This document shows, one piece after another, positions 52,276 to 61,418 of a stretch of DNA of 64,000 nucleotides. The notes beneath the pieces are model-generated. The model worked only from the letters and a program-made list of their open reading frames with translations, was not told where the DNA came from and made no database searches. Every line of letters starts with the position of its first letter. Positions within the stretch are counted from its first letter, which is position 1. The DNA is from Lachnospiraceae bacterium. GTDB lineage: Bacteria; Bacillota; Clostridia; Lachnospirales; Lachnospiraceae. Where the stretch lies: the NCBI GenBank assembly GCA_029053015.1, contig JAIDHX010000013.1, positions 1-64,000 of the forward strand, in the 5' to 3' direction. The translations under genes were made by a program, and so were the position numbers.

Positions 52276-52911
52276 TCACCCCCAAAACGAAGCTGCTTTC
52301 AGCCATGCGCACGCCTCTGCATGCCGCTTTTCAAACTGGATGTAAAAATCCGTGTCCGTATCATATGGCTGTACAAAAAACAGCTTCAACATAAAAAGAT
52401 TTATCTCCTTACTGCTTTCCGGCTTCGCAGCCGTCTCTTCCTGCAGTTTTTTCCGAAAATCATGCCATACCATCAAAAAACGCTGATTTTTCTCCAGTTC
52501 CGGCGTATCCAGCCACTTACGGATTTTTACCTTCATCTTACTATCCTTCGGACATTCCTCCAACAAAAAGTACCGTAAATCTCCAGCCTCATAGCTGCGC
52601 CCAAGCGGGAATATCCGGCACAACCCCGGGCGCGCCTCATGAATGGAGCAACGTCCCTCCTCATTTAAGAATACACAATGGCGATTCTCTCCGGTCATCA
52701 ACAGATGCGGCAGTATCATCCCCTCTTCCACATGCAGACCGATACAATCCTCCAGCAAGGCTTCAAAAGACCTGTCCAGCCTTTTCGTCAGCCGCCAAAT
52801 ATCGAGAGGGTCCAGCACAATCGTGTCTCCCATCCCTCTGCAGCACGCAGAACAGCCCGCGCAGCCCCCACAGTCTGCCCTCGCCATATCATTTATTCCA
52901 TACAATTTCAT
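52276..52911 (-). CDS. YkgJ family cysteine cluster protein
   Basis: 211 residues from ATG 52909-52911 (GGAGG 5 nt upstream). N-terminal Cys cluster CGGCAGCSACC (Cys14, 17, 20, 23, 24), then CVFLNEEGRCSIHEARPGLC with further Cys in a YkgJ-like pattern, likely to bind a zinc or iron-sulfur centre. The C-terminal part is helical and basic. YkgJ proteins are widespread and of unknown function. It lies ~120 bp upstream of MATE in the same direction. Confidence 0.83.
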   Translation of the reverse strand: MKLYGINDMARADCGGCAGCSACCRGMGDTIVLDPLDIWRLTKRLDRSFEALLEDCIGLHVEEGMILPHLLMTGENRHCVFLNEEGRCSIHEARPGLCRIFPLGRSYEAGDLRYFLLEECPKDSKMKVKIRKWLDTPELEKNQRFLMVWHDFRKKLQEETAAKPESSKEINLFMLKLFFVQPYDTDTDFYIQFEKRHAEACAWLKAASFWG

Positions 52912-53067
52912 AATATCCTCCATGCCGGCTTGTCCATACTATACTTTTTTAATAACAGCGGCATTAAATTTTAAGTGCCTGCATATACTAATCACCATGA
53001 TTCGACTTGCTGCAAACCTGTAAATATATCATCTTGCACGATAAATATGCTTTGAAACGAGGAAACC

Positions 53068-53568
53068 ATGAAGAAACCATTATCAAAATGTATCGTCACC
53101 GGAATTCTGTTTGTTTCCATAGCCGGAACCCTCGCCCATTCTCTGTATGGATGGACGGGAAAAAACATACTTATCGGATTGTTCACTCCCATAAACGAAG
53201 CCGTCTGGGAGCATATTAAACTGCTGTTTTTTCCCACACTGCTGTTTACCGCTTATGCCCGCCGTTTTCGTGAAAGCATCCCCCACATCGGCTATGCACT
53301 CTGCAGAGGTAATCTCTTGGGCTGTCTGCTTATCCCCACATTTTACTATACCTACACAGGCGCTTTAGGCGTGCATTTTTCCGCTGCAGACATCGCCATC
53401 TTTTTCCTCTGTGTGCTGATAACATTTTTATACGCACATCGTCTTGTCCGCACATCTCAGGCAGAAAAACACAGGCTTCTCACTATGCTCGGCACGGCAA
53501 TCCTTGCCGCCGTGATCTTTATCTTTACCCTCTTCCCGCCTGCAGTGCCGCTTTTTGTTTCCCCGTAG
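53068..53568 (+). CDS. DUF6512-like small membrane protein
   Basis: 166 residues, about four membrane segments. It contains INEAVWEHIKLLFFPTLLFT near residue 42, a hallmark I associate with DUF6512, and ends in a hydrophobic helix. Function unknown. A purine-rich stretch with GAGGAAACC precedes the ATG. Convergent with the GNAT gene, 5 bp apart. Confidence 0.7.
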   Translation: MKKPLSKCIVTGILFVSIAGTLAHSLYGWTGKNILIGLFTPINEAVWEHIKLLFFPTLLFTAYARRFRESIPHIGYALCRGNLLGCLLIPTFYYTYTGALGVHFSAADIAIFFLCVLITFLYAHRLVRTSQAEKHRLLTMLGTAILAAVIFIFTLFPPAVPLFVSP

Positions 53569-53573
53569 GAACA

Positions 53574-54095
53574 TTATAGTGCTTTTATATTGTTTTCCTG
53601 CGGCTTCCTCGCACACAGAATATATCTTCCCCATTTTTCCTCCCCATGGGAAAACGCTTCCGGCGTATACTCTTCCTCATGAAATCCCACTTTAGCATAA
53701 AGGGCACGTGCCGGCGCATTGTTTTCAAAGACAGCCAGCCTCACAGCGTCAACATGCCATATGGTAAAAGCATAGCAAAGCGCCAGCTCCAGCATCTGCC
53801 TTCCATAGCCCCTGCCCCGCTCTTTTTCATTCACAATAATCTGACTCATAAACGCACTGTTATCCTCACGCCGATAACTTATACAAAAAAATCCTAGCGG
53901 CTCTCCATCGTCCCCCACCGCAGTAAAAGCGCTCTGATCCCATTCTGCCTCCCCCTCTTTCAGTTTTTCCAGAAAAAGCGCTTCCTGAAACGCATAAGGA
54001 AGCCTGCCCGCACACCACATATCATGCACGCGCTCAGATGTAATCCATCGTTTGACACAGGAAATATCCCGCTCCCTGCAAGGTCTGATTCTCAT
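53574..54095 (-). CDS. GNAT family N-acetyltransferase
   Basis: 173 residues. MRIRPCRERDISCVKRWITS, acetyl-CoA motif VNEKERGRGYGRQMLELALC, and FENNAPARALYAKVGFHEEE mark a GNAT enzyme. Substrate unknown. It is the second of three acetyltransferases spread through the window with no obvious partner. Confidence 0.86.
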   Translation of the reverse strand: MRIRPCRERDISCVKRWITSERVHDMWCAGRLPYAFQEALFLEKLKEGEAEWDQSAFTAVGDDGEPLGFFCISYRREDNSAFMSQIIVNEKERGRGYGRQMLELALCYAFTIWHVDAVRLAVFENNAPARALYAKVGFHEEEYTPEAFSHGEEKWGRYILCARKPQENNIKAL

Positions 54096-54119
54096 ACAAA
54101 CACCATACCTTTCGTTACT

Positions 54120-54428
54120 TTATTTTTTCTGCTCTGAAATAGCCGTTTGAAACTCTGCAATACCATCCACCTTTGCTGCAAGCTTTAAATATTTTTTCAG
54201 CAAATTCATATCTACTACACTGTTAAGACTCTCCTTCAGTTCTTCGGGAATCTCTCCATAGTCCTCCAAAAGCGCTAAAATATTCTCGACTGTATTTTCT
54301 CTTGCCCCTTCTTGGCGCTCATAGTAAAAACGTTCTGCCAATGACATATAGCCCTGTCTCACCTCCGGTATTGTTTTCACCCTGCTTACATAATCATGCA
54401 GTTCCTTTGTGGAAGTATTATTGTCTGA
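54120..54428 (-). pseudogene. C-terminal remnant of an Rpn-family (PD-(D/E)XK) nuclease/transposase
   Basis: An open stretch of ~100 codons reading ..TSTKELHDYVSRVKTIPEVR, then GYMSLAERFYYERQEG and ILALLEDYGEIPEELKES, which matches the tail of Rpn recombination-promoting nucleases (linker plus C-terminal helical region). The catalytic PD-(D/E)XK N-terminus is absent; a stop codon lies immediately upstream. The only in-frame start (GTG 54380) has no ribosome site. It is followed by repeats F and G, pointing to a locus scarred by mobile DNA. It may be untranslated. Confidence 0.65.
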
Positions 54429-54455
54429 TTATATCAAAAATTGTTAATTTGTCAA
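54428..54455 (-). promoter_or_regulatory. Consensus promoter ahead of the nuclease remnant
   Basis: TTGACA (54450-54455) and TATAAT (54428-54433), 16-bp spacing, both exact consensus, firing into the truncated remnant. It could be chance in A/T-rich DNA, or bring transcription into the GNAT gene downstream. Confidence 0.5.
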
Positions 54456-54480
54456 CTGTAATTAGAAAAAGGTGAGGAGT

Positions 54481-54667
54481 GCGGCGAGTCACGCCCATAC
54501 AGCGCCTATTCCCGCGTCGCCGCGCTCTCGCTCAGCAAGAAACGTAGCAGTGCTAGGCTCGAAAGTACCTCGCCAAGCACTGACGTTTCTTAAAGGGCTC
54601 CTTCGGGAACAGGCGCTGTATGAGCTGCCATAGCCGACGGCAGCGTCGTATACTCGCTGCGCAAAGG
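54481..54667. repeat. Palindromic repeat element F (GCGCTCTCGCTC family)
   Basis: Outer arms CATACAGCGCCT and AGGCGCTGTATG, TTCCC/GGGAA, inner AAGAAACGT..CAGTGCT and AGCACTG.ACGTTTCTT. The conserved block cgctctcgctcagc lies near 54522-54535. Versus A, the inner stem differs at two positions on each arm, both compensatory. The left end GCGGCGAGTCACGCC matches A. Confidence 0.87.
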
Positions 54668-54763
54668 ACACTGGAATAAAAGCGACCGAACCGGCTATCG
54701 TTTCCAGCTTTTCCAAGCCGGCATACTGCTTTTTTATCCAAAAGTCTACCAAAGATGCCTGTG

Positions 54764-54932
54764 TCCTTTCTGCGCGTTCAGCCGTCCGCCAAGCATATGC
54801 CTGTTCAGACCGTATAAAAACGCCGGCACTTAGGCGCTGTCTTTTAGCGCCTTACGTACCGCTGCGTTTTTATCCGAGCGAGAGCGCGTCTGAACAGGCA
54901 TATGCTTGGCGGGCGGCGTCACCCGCTGCAAA
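54764..54932. repeat. Palindromic repeat element G, with duplicated tail downstream
   Basis: Long arms CCAAGCATATGCCTGTTCAG and CTGAACAGGCATATGCTTGG, inner ATAAAAACGC / GCGTTTTTAT, conserved block ccgagcgagagcgc at 54874-54887. The right end GGCGTCACCCGCTGCAAAAC is repeated at ~54973-54995, after which the next gene begins. Sequence between 54933 and 55064 holds this partial copy and nothing else recognisable. Confidence 0.87.
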
Positions 54933-55064
54933 ACCACCACTCGCATCCTTGAACAGACAAAACCCAGCGGACAGCGTCACCCGCTGCAAAACAACTACTT
55001 GTCATAGAACAAAATCCCCCCCTGCGGAATATTATGCAATAAAACCCCAAAAGGCGAGATTACC

Positions 55065-55706
55065 TTGCATACCACAATCTTATTTTGGGAGGCGCTCTTT
55101 ATTGCCCTCGCGCTGTCTCTTGACGCTTTTGTCGCGGGTTTCTCTTATGGAGCCTGTAAAATAAAAATCCCCCTTGTCTCCGTCCTCGTGATGGATGCCA
55201 TATGCAGCTTGAGCATTGGCGCCGCGCTGCTCATCGGCACTTTTTTAAAAGGCTTTATTCCCAGACAGGCGACTGCTGCCATCTGTTTTGTCCTGCTCTT
55301 TCTTTTGGGTATGACAAAGCTTTTGGACGGCATCACCAAATCCCTGATTCAGAAATATGGGGCTATCAGCAGTAATATAAAATTTTCCTTCTGCAATTTT
55401 CGTTTTGTTCTAAGCCTTTACGCCAATCCCGAGTGCGCAGACACCGACCACTCAAAAACCATTTCCCCAAAAGAGGCTGTCTCCCTTTCCATTGCCCTGT
55501 CTTTAGACGGCCTGGCTGCCGGCCTCGGCGCCGCTTTCGGGGATGTAAATGGATTTGCCGTTTTTGTATGCTCCTTTTTTACAGAGGCCATCGCTGTTAT
55601 CTGCGGCACCGCTCTCGGAAACAGGGCCGCCGGCAGGCTGTCCTTTAATATTTCATGGCTTGGCGGTCTCATCCTGATTCTGCTTGCTTTTCTCAAGCTG
55701 TCTTAA
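55065..55706 (+). CDS. ytaF: MntP/YtaF-type membrane protein
   Basis: 213 residues, six membrane segments, with the two repeated acidic motifs LALSLDAFVAGFSYG (residues ~16-30) and IALSLDGLAAGLGAAFG (~149-165) expected for MntP/YtaF. The family moves Mn2+ or, for YtaF, is linked to sporulation in Bacilli and Clostridia. Start is a TTG at 55065, with no ATG before residue 43; AAGGCGAG lies upstream. It is convergent with the MCP gene; a shared terminator lies between. Confidence 0.83.
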   Translation: MHTTILFWEALFIALALSLDAFVAGFSYGACKIKIPLVSVLVMDAICSLSIGAALLIGTFLKGFIPRQATAAICFVLLFLLGMTKLLDGITKSLIQKYGAISSNIKFSFCNFRFVLSLYANPECADTDHSKTISPKEAVSLSIALSLDGLAAGLGAAFGDVNGFAVFVCSFFTEAIAVICGTALGNRAAGRLSFNISWLGGLILILLAFLKLS

Positions 55707-55773
55707 CCGCTATTGCGCCATTATGACAGGAAAATACCGTAAAACGCCAAAAGAACGCATGCAAAATAACAAT

Positions 55774-55816
55774 AAAAAACGGGATATCGGCAGACTCGCC
55801 GCTATCCCGTTTTTTC
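55774..55816. terminator. Bidirectional terminator between ytaF and the MCP gene
   Basis: AAAAAACGGGATA.CGGC / GCCG.TATCCCGTTTTTT with an AGACTC loop. A-run before and T-run after make it work on both strands, closing ytaF and the chemotaxis operon. Confidence 0.85.
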
Positions 55817-55828
55817 ACTCTCTAATCA

Positions 55829-57172
55829 TTAATACTTGCCAAAGCTGTCTCCAAGGGAGATTACCTGCTCATTGATATCTGATGAGGAAACCCCTGCTGA
55901 GGAACGGAAGGAACCTGAACTTCCATTGCCCAAATTGTAAATAGAAAGCATTTCTCTCATTCTGGATGCCTGGTTGGAGAGCTCTTCACTTGCTGCAGCA
56001 CACTGCTCGCTGGTAGCAGAGTTGGTCTGTACTACCTGAGATACCTGTGTGATTGCCTGCTCTATCTGTGCCACTGCTGTTGCCTGATAGTTGGAGGACT
56101 CTGCAATACCATTGATGATAATTTCACTCTTCTGTACTACATTGGTAATTGCTTCCAGAGCCTTAGCGGTATCGTCCGCAATCTTGGAACCGGATTCAAC
56201 CTTGTTGATGGAATCCTCAATCAGTTCTGCTGTCTCAGCCGCTGCAGACGCACTCTTTGCTGCAAGGCTTCTTACCTCTTCTGCTACAACCGCAAAGCCC
56301 TTTCCTGCCTCGCCTGCTCTTGCTGCCTCAACAGCTGCATTCAAAGCAAGAATATTGGTCTGGAATGCAATATCGTCGATCGTCTTGATAATCTTGGAAA
56401 TACTCTCGGATGACTTGTTGATGTCCTGCATAGCTGCCATCATATCATGCATCTGCTTATTGCCCTGTTTTACATCTTCAATTGCCTGTACTACCAAACC
56501 TGCAGCTTCATTTGCCTCTTCTGCATTTCTCTTGGTCTTTTCTGCAATTTCATCGATAGAAGCTGTAATCTCTTCGATTGCACTTGCCTGCTCTGTAGAG
56601 CCCTGTGCCAGCGCCTGGCTTGCACTTGCCACCTGTGAGGAGCTGATTGTAACCTGTGAACCTGCGTCACTGATATTTGTCAATGCGTTTAAGTTGTCGT
56701 CAACCAGTTTCTTAAGGGAATTGCCTAACATATCATCGTTTGATGCCGGCTTTACATGAACCGTCAGATTACCATGTGCCACCTCTTCTGCGATGGTTGA
56801 CTGATATTTGCTGTTTTCAACTACTGACTTAAACGCATCAATTAACTCACCGAACTCGTTCTCGCCATGTTTCTTCAGTTCAACGTCAACGCGCCCTTTA
56901 GCAATTTCTTTTGCCGCTGCCACCAGCTGTTTTAAGGAGCTGTCAATCTCCTTAACAATAGATACCGCAATCAGTACTGTAACAATGATGGATATTGCCA
57001 ATATTACAAGTGAAAAAATAGTTGCATTGTCCGCAAATCTTTTCTCCATCTCAGCCTCTGTGTTGGCAACCTGTTCAATCGCCATCATGCCGAATATTAC
57101 GTTAATTACCATCAACACCAGGGAAATAACAAATGCTCCAATCAATCTTACTTTAATTTTCACGTTTTTCAT
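55829..57172 (-). CDS. Methyl-accepting chemotaxis protein with minimal external loop
   Basis: 447 residues. Two membrane helices (~9-30 and ~50-73) are separated by only ~18 residues, so there is no sizeable extracellular ligand-binding domain. A HAMP-like region follows ([20 protein letters not shown]), then the signalling domain with hairpin tip [20 protein letters not shown] and [17 protein letters not shown]. Adaptation-helix Gln/Glu pairs are present (e.g. [11 protein letters not shown]). It may sense internal or membrane state. Last gene of the che operon, 33 bp after cheW. Confidence 0.9.
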   Translation of the reverse strand: MKNVKIKVRLIGAFVISLVLMVINVIFGMMAIEQVANTEAEMEKRFADNATIFSLVILAISIIVTVLIAVSIVKEIDSSLKQLVAAAKEIAKGRVDVELKKHGENEFGELIDAFKSVVENSKYQSTIAEEVAHGNLTVHVKPASNDDMLGNSLKKLVDDNLNALTNISDAGSQVTISSSQVASASQALAQGSTEQASAIEEITASIDEIAEKTKRNAEEANEAAGLVVQAIEDVKQGNKQMHDMMAAMQDINKSSESISKIIKTIDDIAFQTNILALNAAVEAARAGEAGKGFAVVAEEVRSLAAKSASAAAETAELIEDSINKVESGSKIADDTAKALEAITNVVQKSEIIINGIAESSNYQATAVAQIEQAITQVSQVVQTNSATSEQCAAASEELSNQASRMREMLSIYNLGNGSSGSFRSSAGVSSSDINEQVISLGDSFGKY

Positions 57173-57205
57173 TATTTTTTTACCTCTCCTTCTTATTTTT
57201 GGGTA

Positions 57206-57748
57206 TTATTCATCTTCCTCTGTATCGTCATCCTGCTCTCCGGCCGATAAATCCTCATCGTTCAGCAGTTTATCCGGATCCAAAAGCAGTTTAACCGAGT
57301 CTCCTACTTTGCCGATACCGTAGACATATTTATTTTGTGCTTTGTCAATGCGTCCGATAGACGGCGGCGGCAGTATGTTTTCTTCTTTGATTTCCACTAC
57401 TTCCGCAATTTTCTCTACAATCAGGCCGACCGTTGTAGATTTTACATTGATGACCATAATACACGTCCTGTCATCATACTCAATCGGAGCCTGTTTGAAC
57501 CGCAGCCGGACATCAATGACGGGAATCACCTTTCCTCGCAGATTGATAAGTCCTTTGATGTAATCCTCCGTTTCCGGAATGACGGTAATCGTCTGAAACT
57601 GAATGATTTCTTTTACATACTGGATTTTCAACCCGTAGTACTCGCTTCCGGACTTAAAGGTCATATACTTGCCCTTCTGCGCATCACGCTCATTGGAAGC
57701 AGGCTGACTCTCTTCTGTCCCTTTCTTCAATTCGCTGGTTTCACTCAT
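57206..57748 (-). CDS. cheW: Chemotaxis coupling protein CheW
   Basis: 180 residues with the SH3-like CheW core: YMTFKSGSEYYGLKIQYVKE, GLINLRGKVIPVIDVRLRF, and VGLIVEKIAEVVEI. It links CheA to the receptor. The N-terminal ~25 residues and an acidic C-terminal tail (AGEQDDDTEEDE) are extra. It follows cheA by 28 bp. Confidence 0.95.
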   Translation of the reverse strand: MSETSELKKGTEESQPASNERDAQKGKYMTFKSGSEYYGLKIQYVKEIIQFQTITVIPETEDYIKGLINLRGKVIPVIDVRLRFKQAPIEYDDRTCIMVINVKSTTVGLIVEKIAEVVEIKEENILPPPSIGRIDKAQNKYVYGIGKVGDSVKLLLDPDKLLNDEDLSAGEQDDDTEEDE

Positions 57749-57776
57749 ATCATGTTCCCATTCCTTTCTGTTTATT

Positions 57777-59936
57777 TTATTCTAACAATCCGGCCGGATC
57801 CAAAATCAATGCAATGCTGCCATCTCCAAGCTGTGTACAACCGGACAATCCTTTTACTTTCTTGATATAGGAAGGAATCGGCTTTACCACAATCTCCTGT
57901 TCTCCGATTAATTTATCGACAAACAGACAGATCTTTTTATCCTCCACTTCGAGAATCAGCATCATGCCGTCCTCGACGGATTCTTTGTATGCGCTCATGC
58001 CATACCATTTTCCAAGCCTGCGTACAGGGAAACACTCACCGCGAATCATAACATATTCATCACCGTTGGGCTCGCGAATCATCATATTCTCTCTCACACT
58101 GACAAACTCTTTGATAACGCTGGTCTCCATAACGAATGAAGAGTTGCCGGTTTCCATGACAATACCATTGATAATCGCCAGCGTCAGCGGAATCTTAAGG
58201 CTCATAACCGTACCGAAGCCCGTCTGGCTCTCAATATCCAGCGCACCGCCGATTGACTGAATACTCTGAACCACGACGTCCATACCTACGCCACGTCCCG
58301 AATATTCTGTAACCTGCTCGTTGGTGGAAAAACCGGGCAGTGTGATGAACTGGTACACATCTTTGTCTGAGTAAGAAGAATCCGGCTTATTGTCGTCAAG
58401 CAGTCCCTGCTTGCGCGCCTTGGCAAGTATTTTCTCCCTGTCAAGACCTCTTCCGTTGTCTTCCACACTGATCCATACCTTGCCCGCCTCGGTTCTCGCC
58501 GAAAGAATAACTCTGCCTTTTTCAGTCTTCCCACTCTGTGCGCGCTCTTCATTGGTTTCAATACCATGGTCCACTGCATTTCGAACCATATGCATAAGCG
58601 GGTCTGAGATATGCTCGATAATATTTTTATCCACCTCAGTCTGCTCGCCCAGCATTTCAAATTCAATGTCCTTGCCCAGTTTTCTCGATACGTCGAAGAC
58701 GATTCGGTTCATCTTCTGGAACGTATTTGCCAGGGAAACCATTCGCATGGACATAATCACATTCTGTAAATCGGTAGAAATCTTGGACATCTGCGCCGCA
58801 GCCTTGTTAAAGTTGTTGAGGTTGAGTCCCGGCACCTTTAAATCAGGACTTTGCAGCACTACCGACTCCGAGATGACCAGCTCGCCAATCAATTCCATCA
58901 GCTGATCCATCTTACTTACATTGACACTGATAAAGGAAGCCTTTTCGACCTTATTTTTGTCCTTTGCCAGCGTCTTATGCTTGCCGGGCTCTTTGGACTT
59001 AATAACGAAATCACCAGGCGCTATCTGCGGCTTGGCAGGTTCCTTTACCTCTTTCTCTCCCGCTTCCTCCGCTGTTTCCTGTACCTTGCTTTCAATCTCC
59101 TCTACGCTGGATTCCAAATCAATCTGCGTATCCTGATCGCCGAAGTCGAAGCCCTGAAGGAATTCCTCCGCTTTACATTCAAAAATATCTACATTCTTGA
59201 TGTCATAGCCTACGCCAATGATATCCCGAATTTCCTGCTCACTGCACTGTGCCTGTAAGAGAATACGGAAGCCCTCTTTCAAAATCAGCTCTGCACTTCC
59301 CTCATCAGCAATGATATCATCGGGAGAATAAAGCAAATCCTCCGCAATTTCCTTCAGTGCATATACCGTTTTGTAGGCATGCACATTCGCCATTTCCGTC
59401 TCCGGAAAAAAGGTAAGATAAATCTTGTAAAAGCGGCTTGCGCTCGTTGCCACAGGCGCTATATAGAACTGCGTCGGCTCTTCATGCACGTTTTCAGGCG
59501 GCTGTTCTGCGCCTCCCTGTGCAATGCCGTTTTTGAGCATGTTCAAAAAGCCGTCAAGCCTCTTGATAATATCGCTGGAGTCACCGTCAACCGGGCTGCC
59601 ATTGCGAATCTTATCCATTTCATTTGAGATAAAATCCGCCACTTCCAACACATGCTCTACCAAATCCAAATGTGGTACGTTTTCAGGGTGGGATTCTCTC
59701 AAATAGTAGAAGACATCCTCTAGCTTATGAGAAACAGCCGTTATATTGTCAAACATCATGATACCGGATGAACCTTTAATGGTATGCATGGTTCTGAATA
59801 TTTCATTTATGCTGTCTTCGTCAAAGCATTCCGCATCTTTTTGCTCCAGAACTCTGTCCTGAAGCTGTTCGAGCAACTGCTCATTCTCAAACAGATACAT
59901 GTCCAACATGCCTTCCGTATTAAATTCCTCAGCCAT
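57777..59936 (-). CDS. cheA: Chemotaxis histidine kinase CheA
   Basis: 719 residues. P1 Hpt domain with His51 in RTMHTIKGSSGIM; P2-like region (~170-260); P3 dimerisation; P4 ATPase with N-box MVRNAVDHGIE, G1 VEDNGRGLD, and GRGVGMDVV; P5 CheW-like end (GDGSIALILDPAGL). Central kinase that passes phosphate to CheY and CheB in the cytoplasm. Order cheA-cheW-MCP downstream of cheY/cheB suggests one receptor complex. Nothing missing. Confidence 0.96.
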   Translation of the reverse strand: MAEEFNTEGMLDMYLFENEQLLEQLQDRVLEQKDAECFDEDSINEIFRTMHTIKGSSGIMMFDNITAVSHKLEDVFYYLRESHPENVPHLDLVEHVLEVADFISNEMDKIRNGSPVDGDSSDIIKRLDGFLNMLKNGIAQGGAEQPPENVHEEPTQFYIAPVATSASRFYKIYLTFFPETEMANVHAYKTVYALKEIAEDLLYSPDDIIADEGSAELILKEGFRILLQAQCSEQEIRDIIGVGYDIKNVDIFECKAEEFLQGFDFGDQDTQIDLESSVEEIESKVQETAEEAGEKEVKEPAKPQIAPGDFVIKSKEPGKHKTLAKDKNKVEKASFISVNVSKMDQLMELIGELVISESVVLQSPDLKVPGLNLNNFNKAAAQMSKISTDLQNVIMSMRMVSLANTFQKMNRIVFDVSRKLGKDIEFEMLGEQTEVDKNIIEHISDPLMHMVRNAVDHGIETNEERAQSGKTEKGRVILSARTEAGKVWISVEDNGRGLDREKILAKARKQGLLDDNKPDSSYSDKDVYQFITLPGFSTNEQVTEYSGRGVGMDVVVQSIQSIGGALDIESQTGFGTVMSLKIPLTLAIINGIVMETGNSSFVMETSVIKEFVSVRENMMIREPNGDEYVMIRGECFPVRRLGKWYGMSAYKESVEDGMMLILEVEDKKICLFVDKLIGEQEIVVKPIPSYIKKVKGLSGCTQLGDGSIALILDPAGLLE

Positions 59937-59974
59937 ATCCTACTCCTTTCTGCCTATTCTGATGTGTTCTTTTA

Positions 59975-60367
59975 TTAAATCAAGTCAAGCTTTTTCAATG
60001 CCTGCTCAAATCTATCCTGATCGATGGGTTTTCCGGAATACACGGTACAGCCCAGTTCGAATGCCATCTTGACATTCTTTTCGTCATTCAGAGCGGTGGT
60101 CATAATCACCTTTGCCGCCTTGTCTGCCGGTACGTTTCTTTCCTTCTCCAGATTGCGGATGCCCACCAGTGACTGATAACCGTCCATAACCGGCATCATA
60201 ATGTCGAGACATACCAAATCGTACGGTTCTCCGTCCTCCAAAGCCATCATGAATGCATCCACTGCTTCCATTCCGTCCACGGTTACATCACATTCACCGT
60301 ACTTTGACAGGAAATTCACCATAAATTTCCTTGTTACAAAATCATCTTCTGCCAACAGTATCTTCAT
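59975..60367 (-). CDS. cheY: CheY-type single-domain response regulator
   Basis: 130 residues: acidic pocket in LLAEDD, phospho-acceptor Asp in LVCLDIMMPVMDGY, Thr in MTTALND and Lys in YSGKPID. Output domain absent, as for CheY. 38 bp before cheA. In Clostridia such a CheY may bind the flagellar switch; no flagellar genes are in the window. Confidence 0.88.
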   Translation of the reverse strand: MKILLAEDDFVTRKFMVNFLSKYGECDVTVDGMEAVDAFMMALEDGEPYDLVCLDIMMPVMDGYQSLVGIRNLEKERNVPADKAAKVIMTTALNDEKNVKMAFELGCTVYSGKPIDQDRFEQALKKLDLI

Positions 60368-60379
60368 GCTTTCTCTCCT

Positions 60380-61411
60380 TTACATTTTATTTAATAATGC
60401 ATATGTCCTGCTAGGAATGTCGGACAACTTTTCCTGATACTCAACTGCTCCCAAATCATAAGCAACCTTGGGCATACCGTAAACCACACAGGTTGATTCG
60501 TCCTGCCCAATGGTCCTTGCCCCTGCTTTTCTCATGGAAAGCAGGCCCTTCGCACCGTCGCCGCCCATACCGGTCAGAATAATTCCCACCGCATTGGCGC
60601 CCGCCACTTTTGCAACGGATTCAAAAAGCACTTCTACTGACGGGCAGTGTCCGTTTACTTTCGGTCCCCGCTTACACTCTACCTGATAAACGCCGTTCAC
60701 CTTGACAAGCTGCATGTGCATATCTCCGCCGGGCGCAATCAGCATACTTCCCGGCATCACTCTGTCGCCGGTTCTCGCTTCCTTTACCTGAATCCGGCAC
60801 TGGTCATTCAGACGCCTTGCGTACATCTCCGTAAATCCCTGCGGCATGTGCTGCACCACTACAATGCCCGGAATATCCGTTCCAAACTCCTTTACCACCG
60901 CTAAAATGGCTTCCGTGCCGCCTGTGGAGGCGCCGATTGCCACAATCAGATTTTTGTCTTTTGCCGTGGCAAGCTTCTGCTGCTCATGCGCCATCACCAC
61001 TTTCTTGATATTGCTGATTTTAGCGGTTGAAGCAATTTTAATTTTTACCAAAAGCTCATTCTTTACAAAATCTTCAAGCTGGGCACGGCTGGATACGGCG
61101 GGCTTCGCCACAAAATCAACCGCTCCCGCATTCAATGCGTCAAACACTTTATCACTCAGGGAACTGATTACCACCACCGGCAGCGGATACTGCGGCATCA
61201 GCTTCCGCAAAAACTCTATTCCGTTCATTCTGGGCAACTCAACGTCCAGTGTCATTACATCCGGCTTGTATGCCAGTATGGCGTCCCTCGCTTCAAAAGG
61301 ATCCTTCGCAGTTCCCACGACCTGTATTGCCGGATCTTTGCTCAGGTTCTGCACAAGCAGTTCCCTGAATACGATGGAATCCTCTACTACCAAAACCCTA
61401 ATCGGCCGCAT
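60380..61411 (-). CDS. cheB: Chemotaxis methylesterase/glutamine deamidase CheB
   Basis: 343 residues. Receiver domain (1-120) with Asp56 in MTLDVELPRMNG; C-terminal methylesterase with Ser in GASTGGTEA, His in VVQHMPQGF and Asp in GMGGDGAKGL forming the triad. It removes methyl groups from receptor glutamates when phosphorylated by CheA. 12 bp before cheY, 7 bp after cheR. Confidence 0.96.
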   Translation of the reverse strand: MRPIRVLVVEDSIVFRELLVQNLSKDPAIQVVGTAKDPFEARDAILAYKPDVMTLDVELPRMNGIEFLRKLMPQYPLPVVVISSLSDKVFDALNAGAVDFVAKPAVSSRAQLEDFVKNELLVKIKIASTAKISNIKKVVMAHEQQKLATAKDKNLIVAIGASTGGTEAILAVVKEFGTDIPGIVVVQHMPQGFTEMYARRLNDQCRIQVKEARTGDRVMPGSMLIAPGGDMHMQLVKVNGVYQVECKRGPKVNGHCPSVEVLFESVAKVAGANAVGIILTGMGGDGAKGLLSMRKAGARTIGQDESTCVVYGMPKVAYDLGAVEYQEKLSDIPSRTYALLNKM

Positions 61412-61418
61412 AACCCAT

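Noticed and set aside
54489..54752. 87-codon minus ORF within repeat F
   Set aside because: Lies across palindrome arms and carries no protein-like features.
5431..54932. Dispersed repeats as a CRISPR array
   Set aside because: Copies are far apart, palindromic and 140-230 bp; no regular spacer-repeat pattern and no cas genes.
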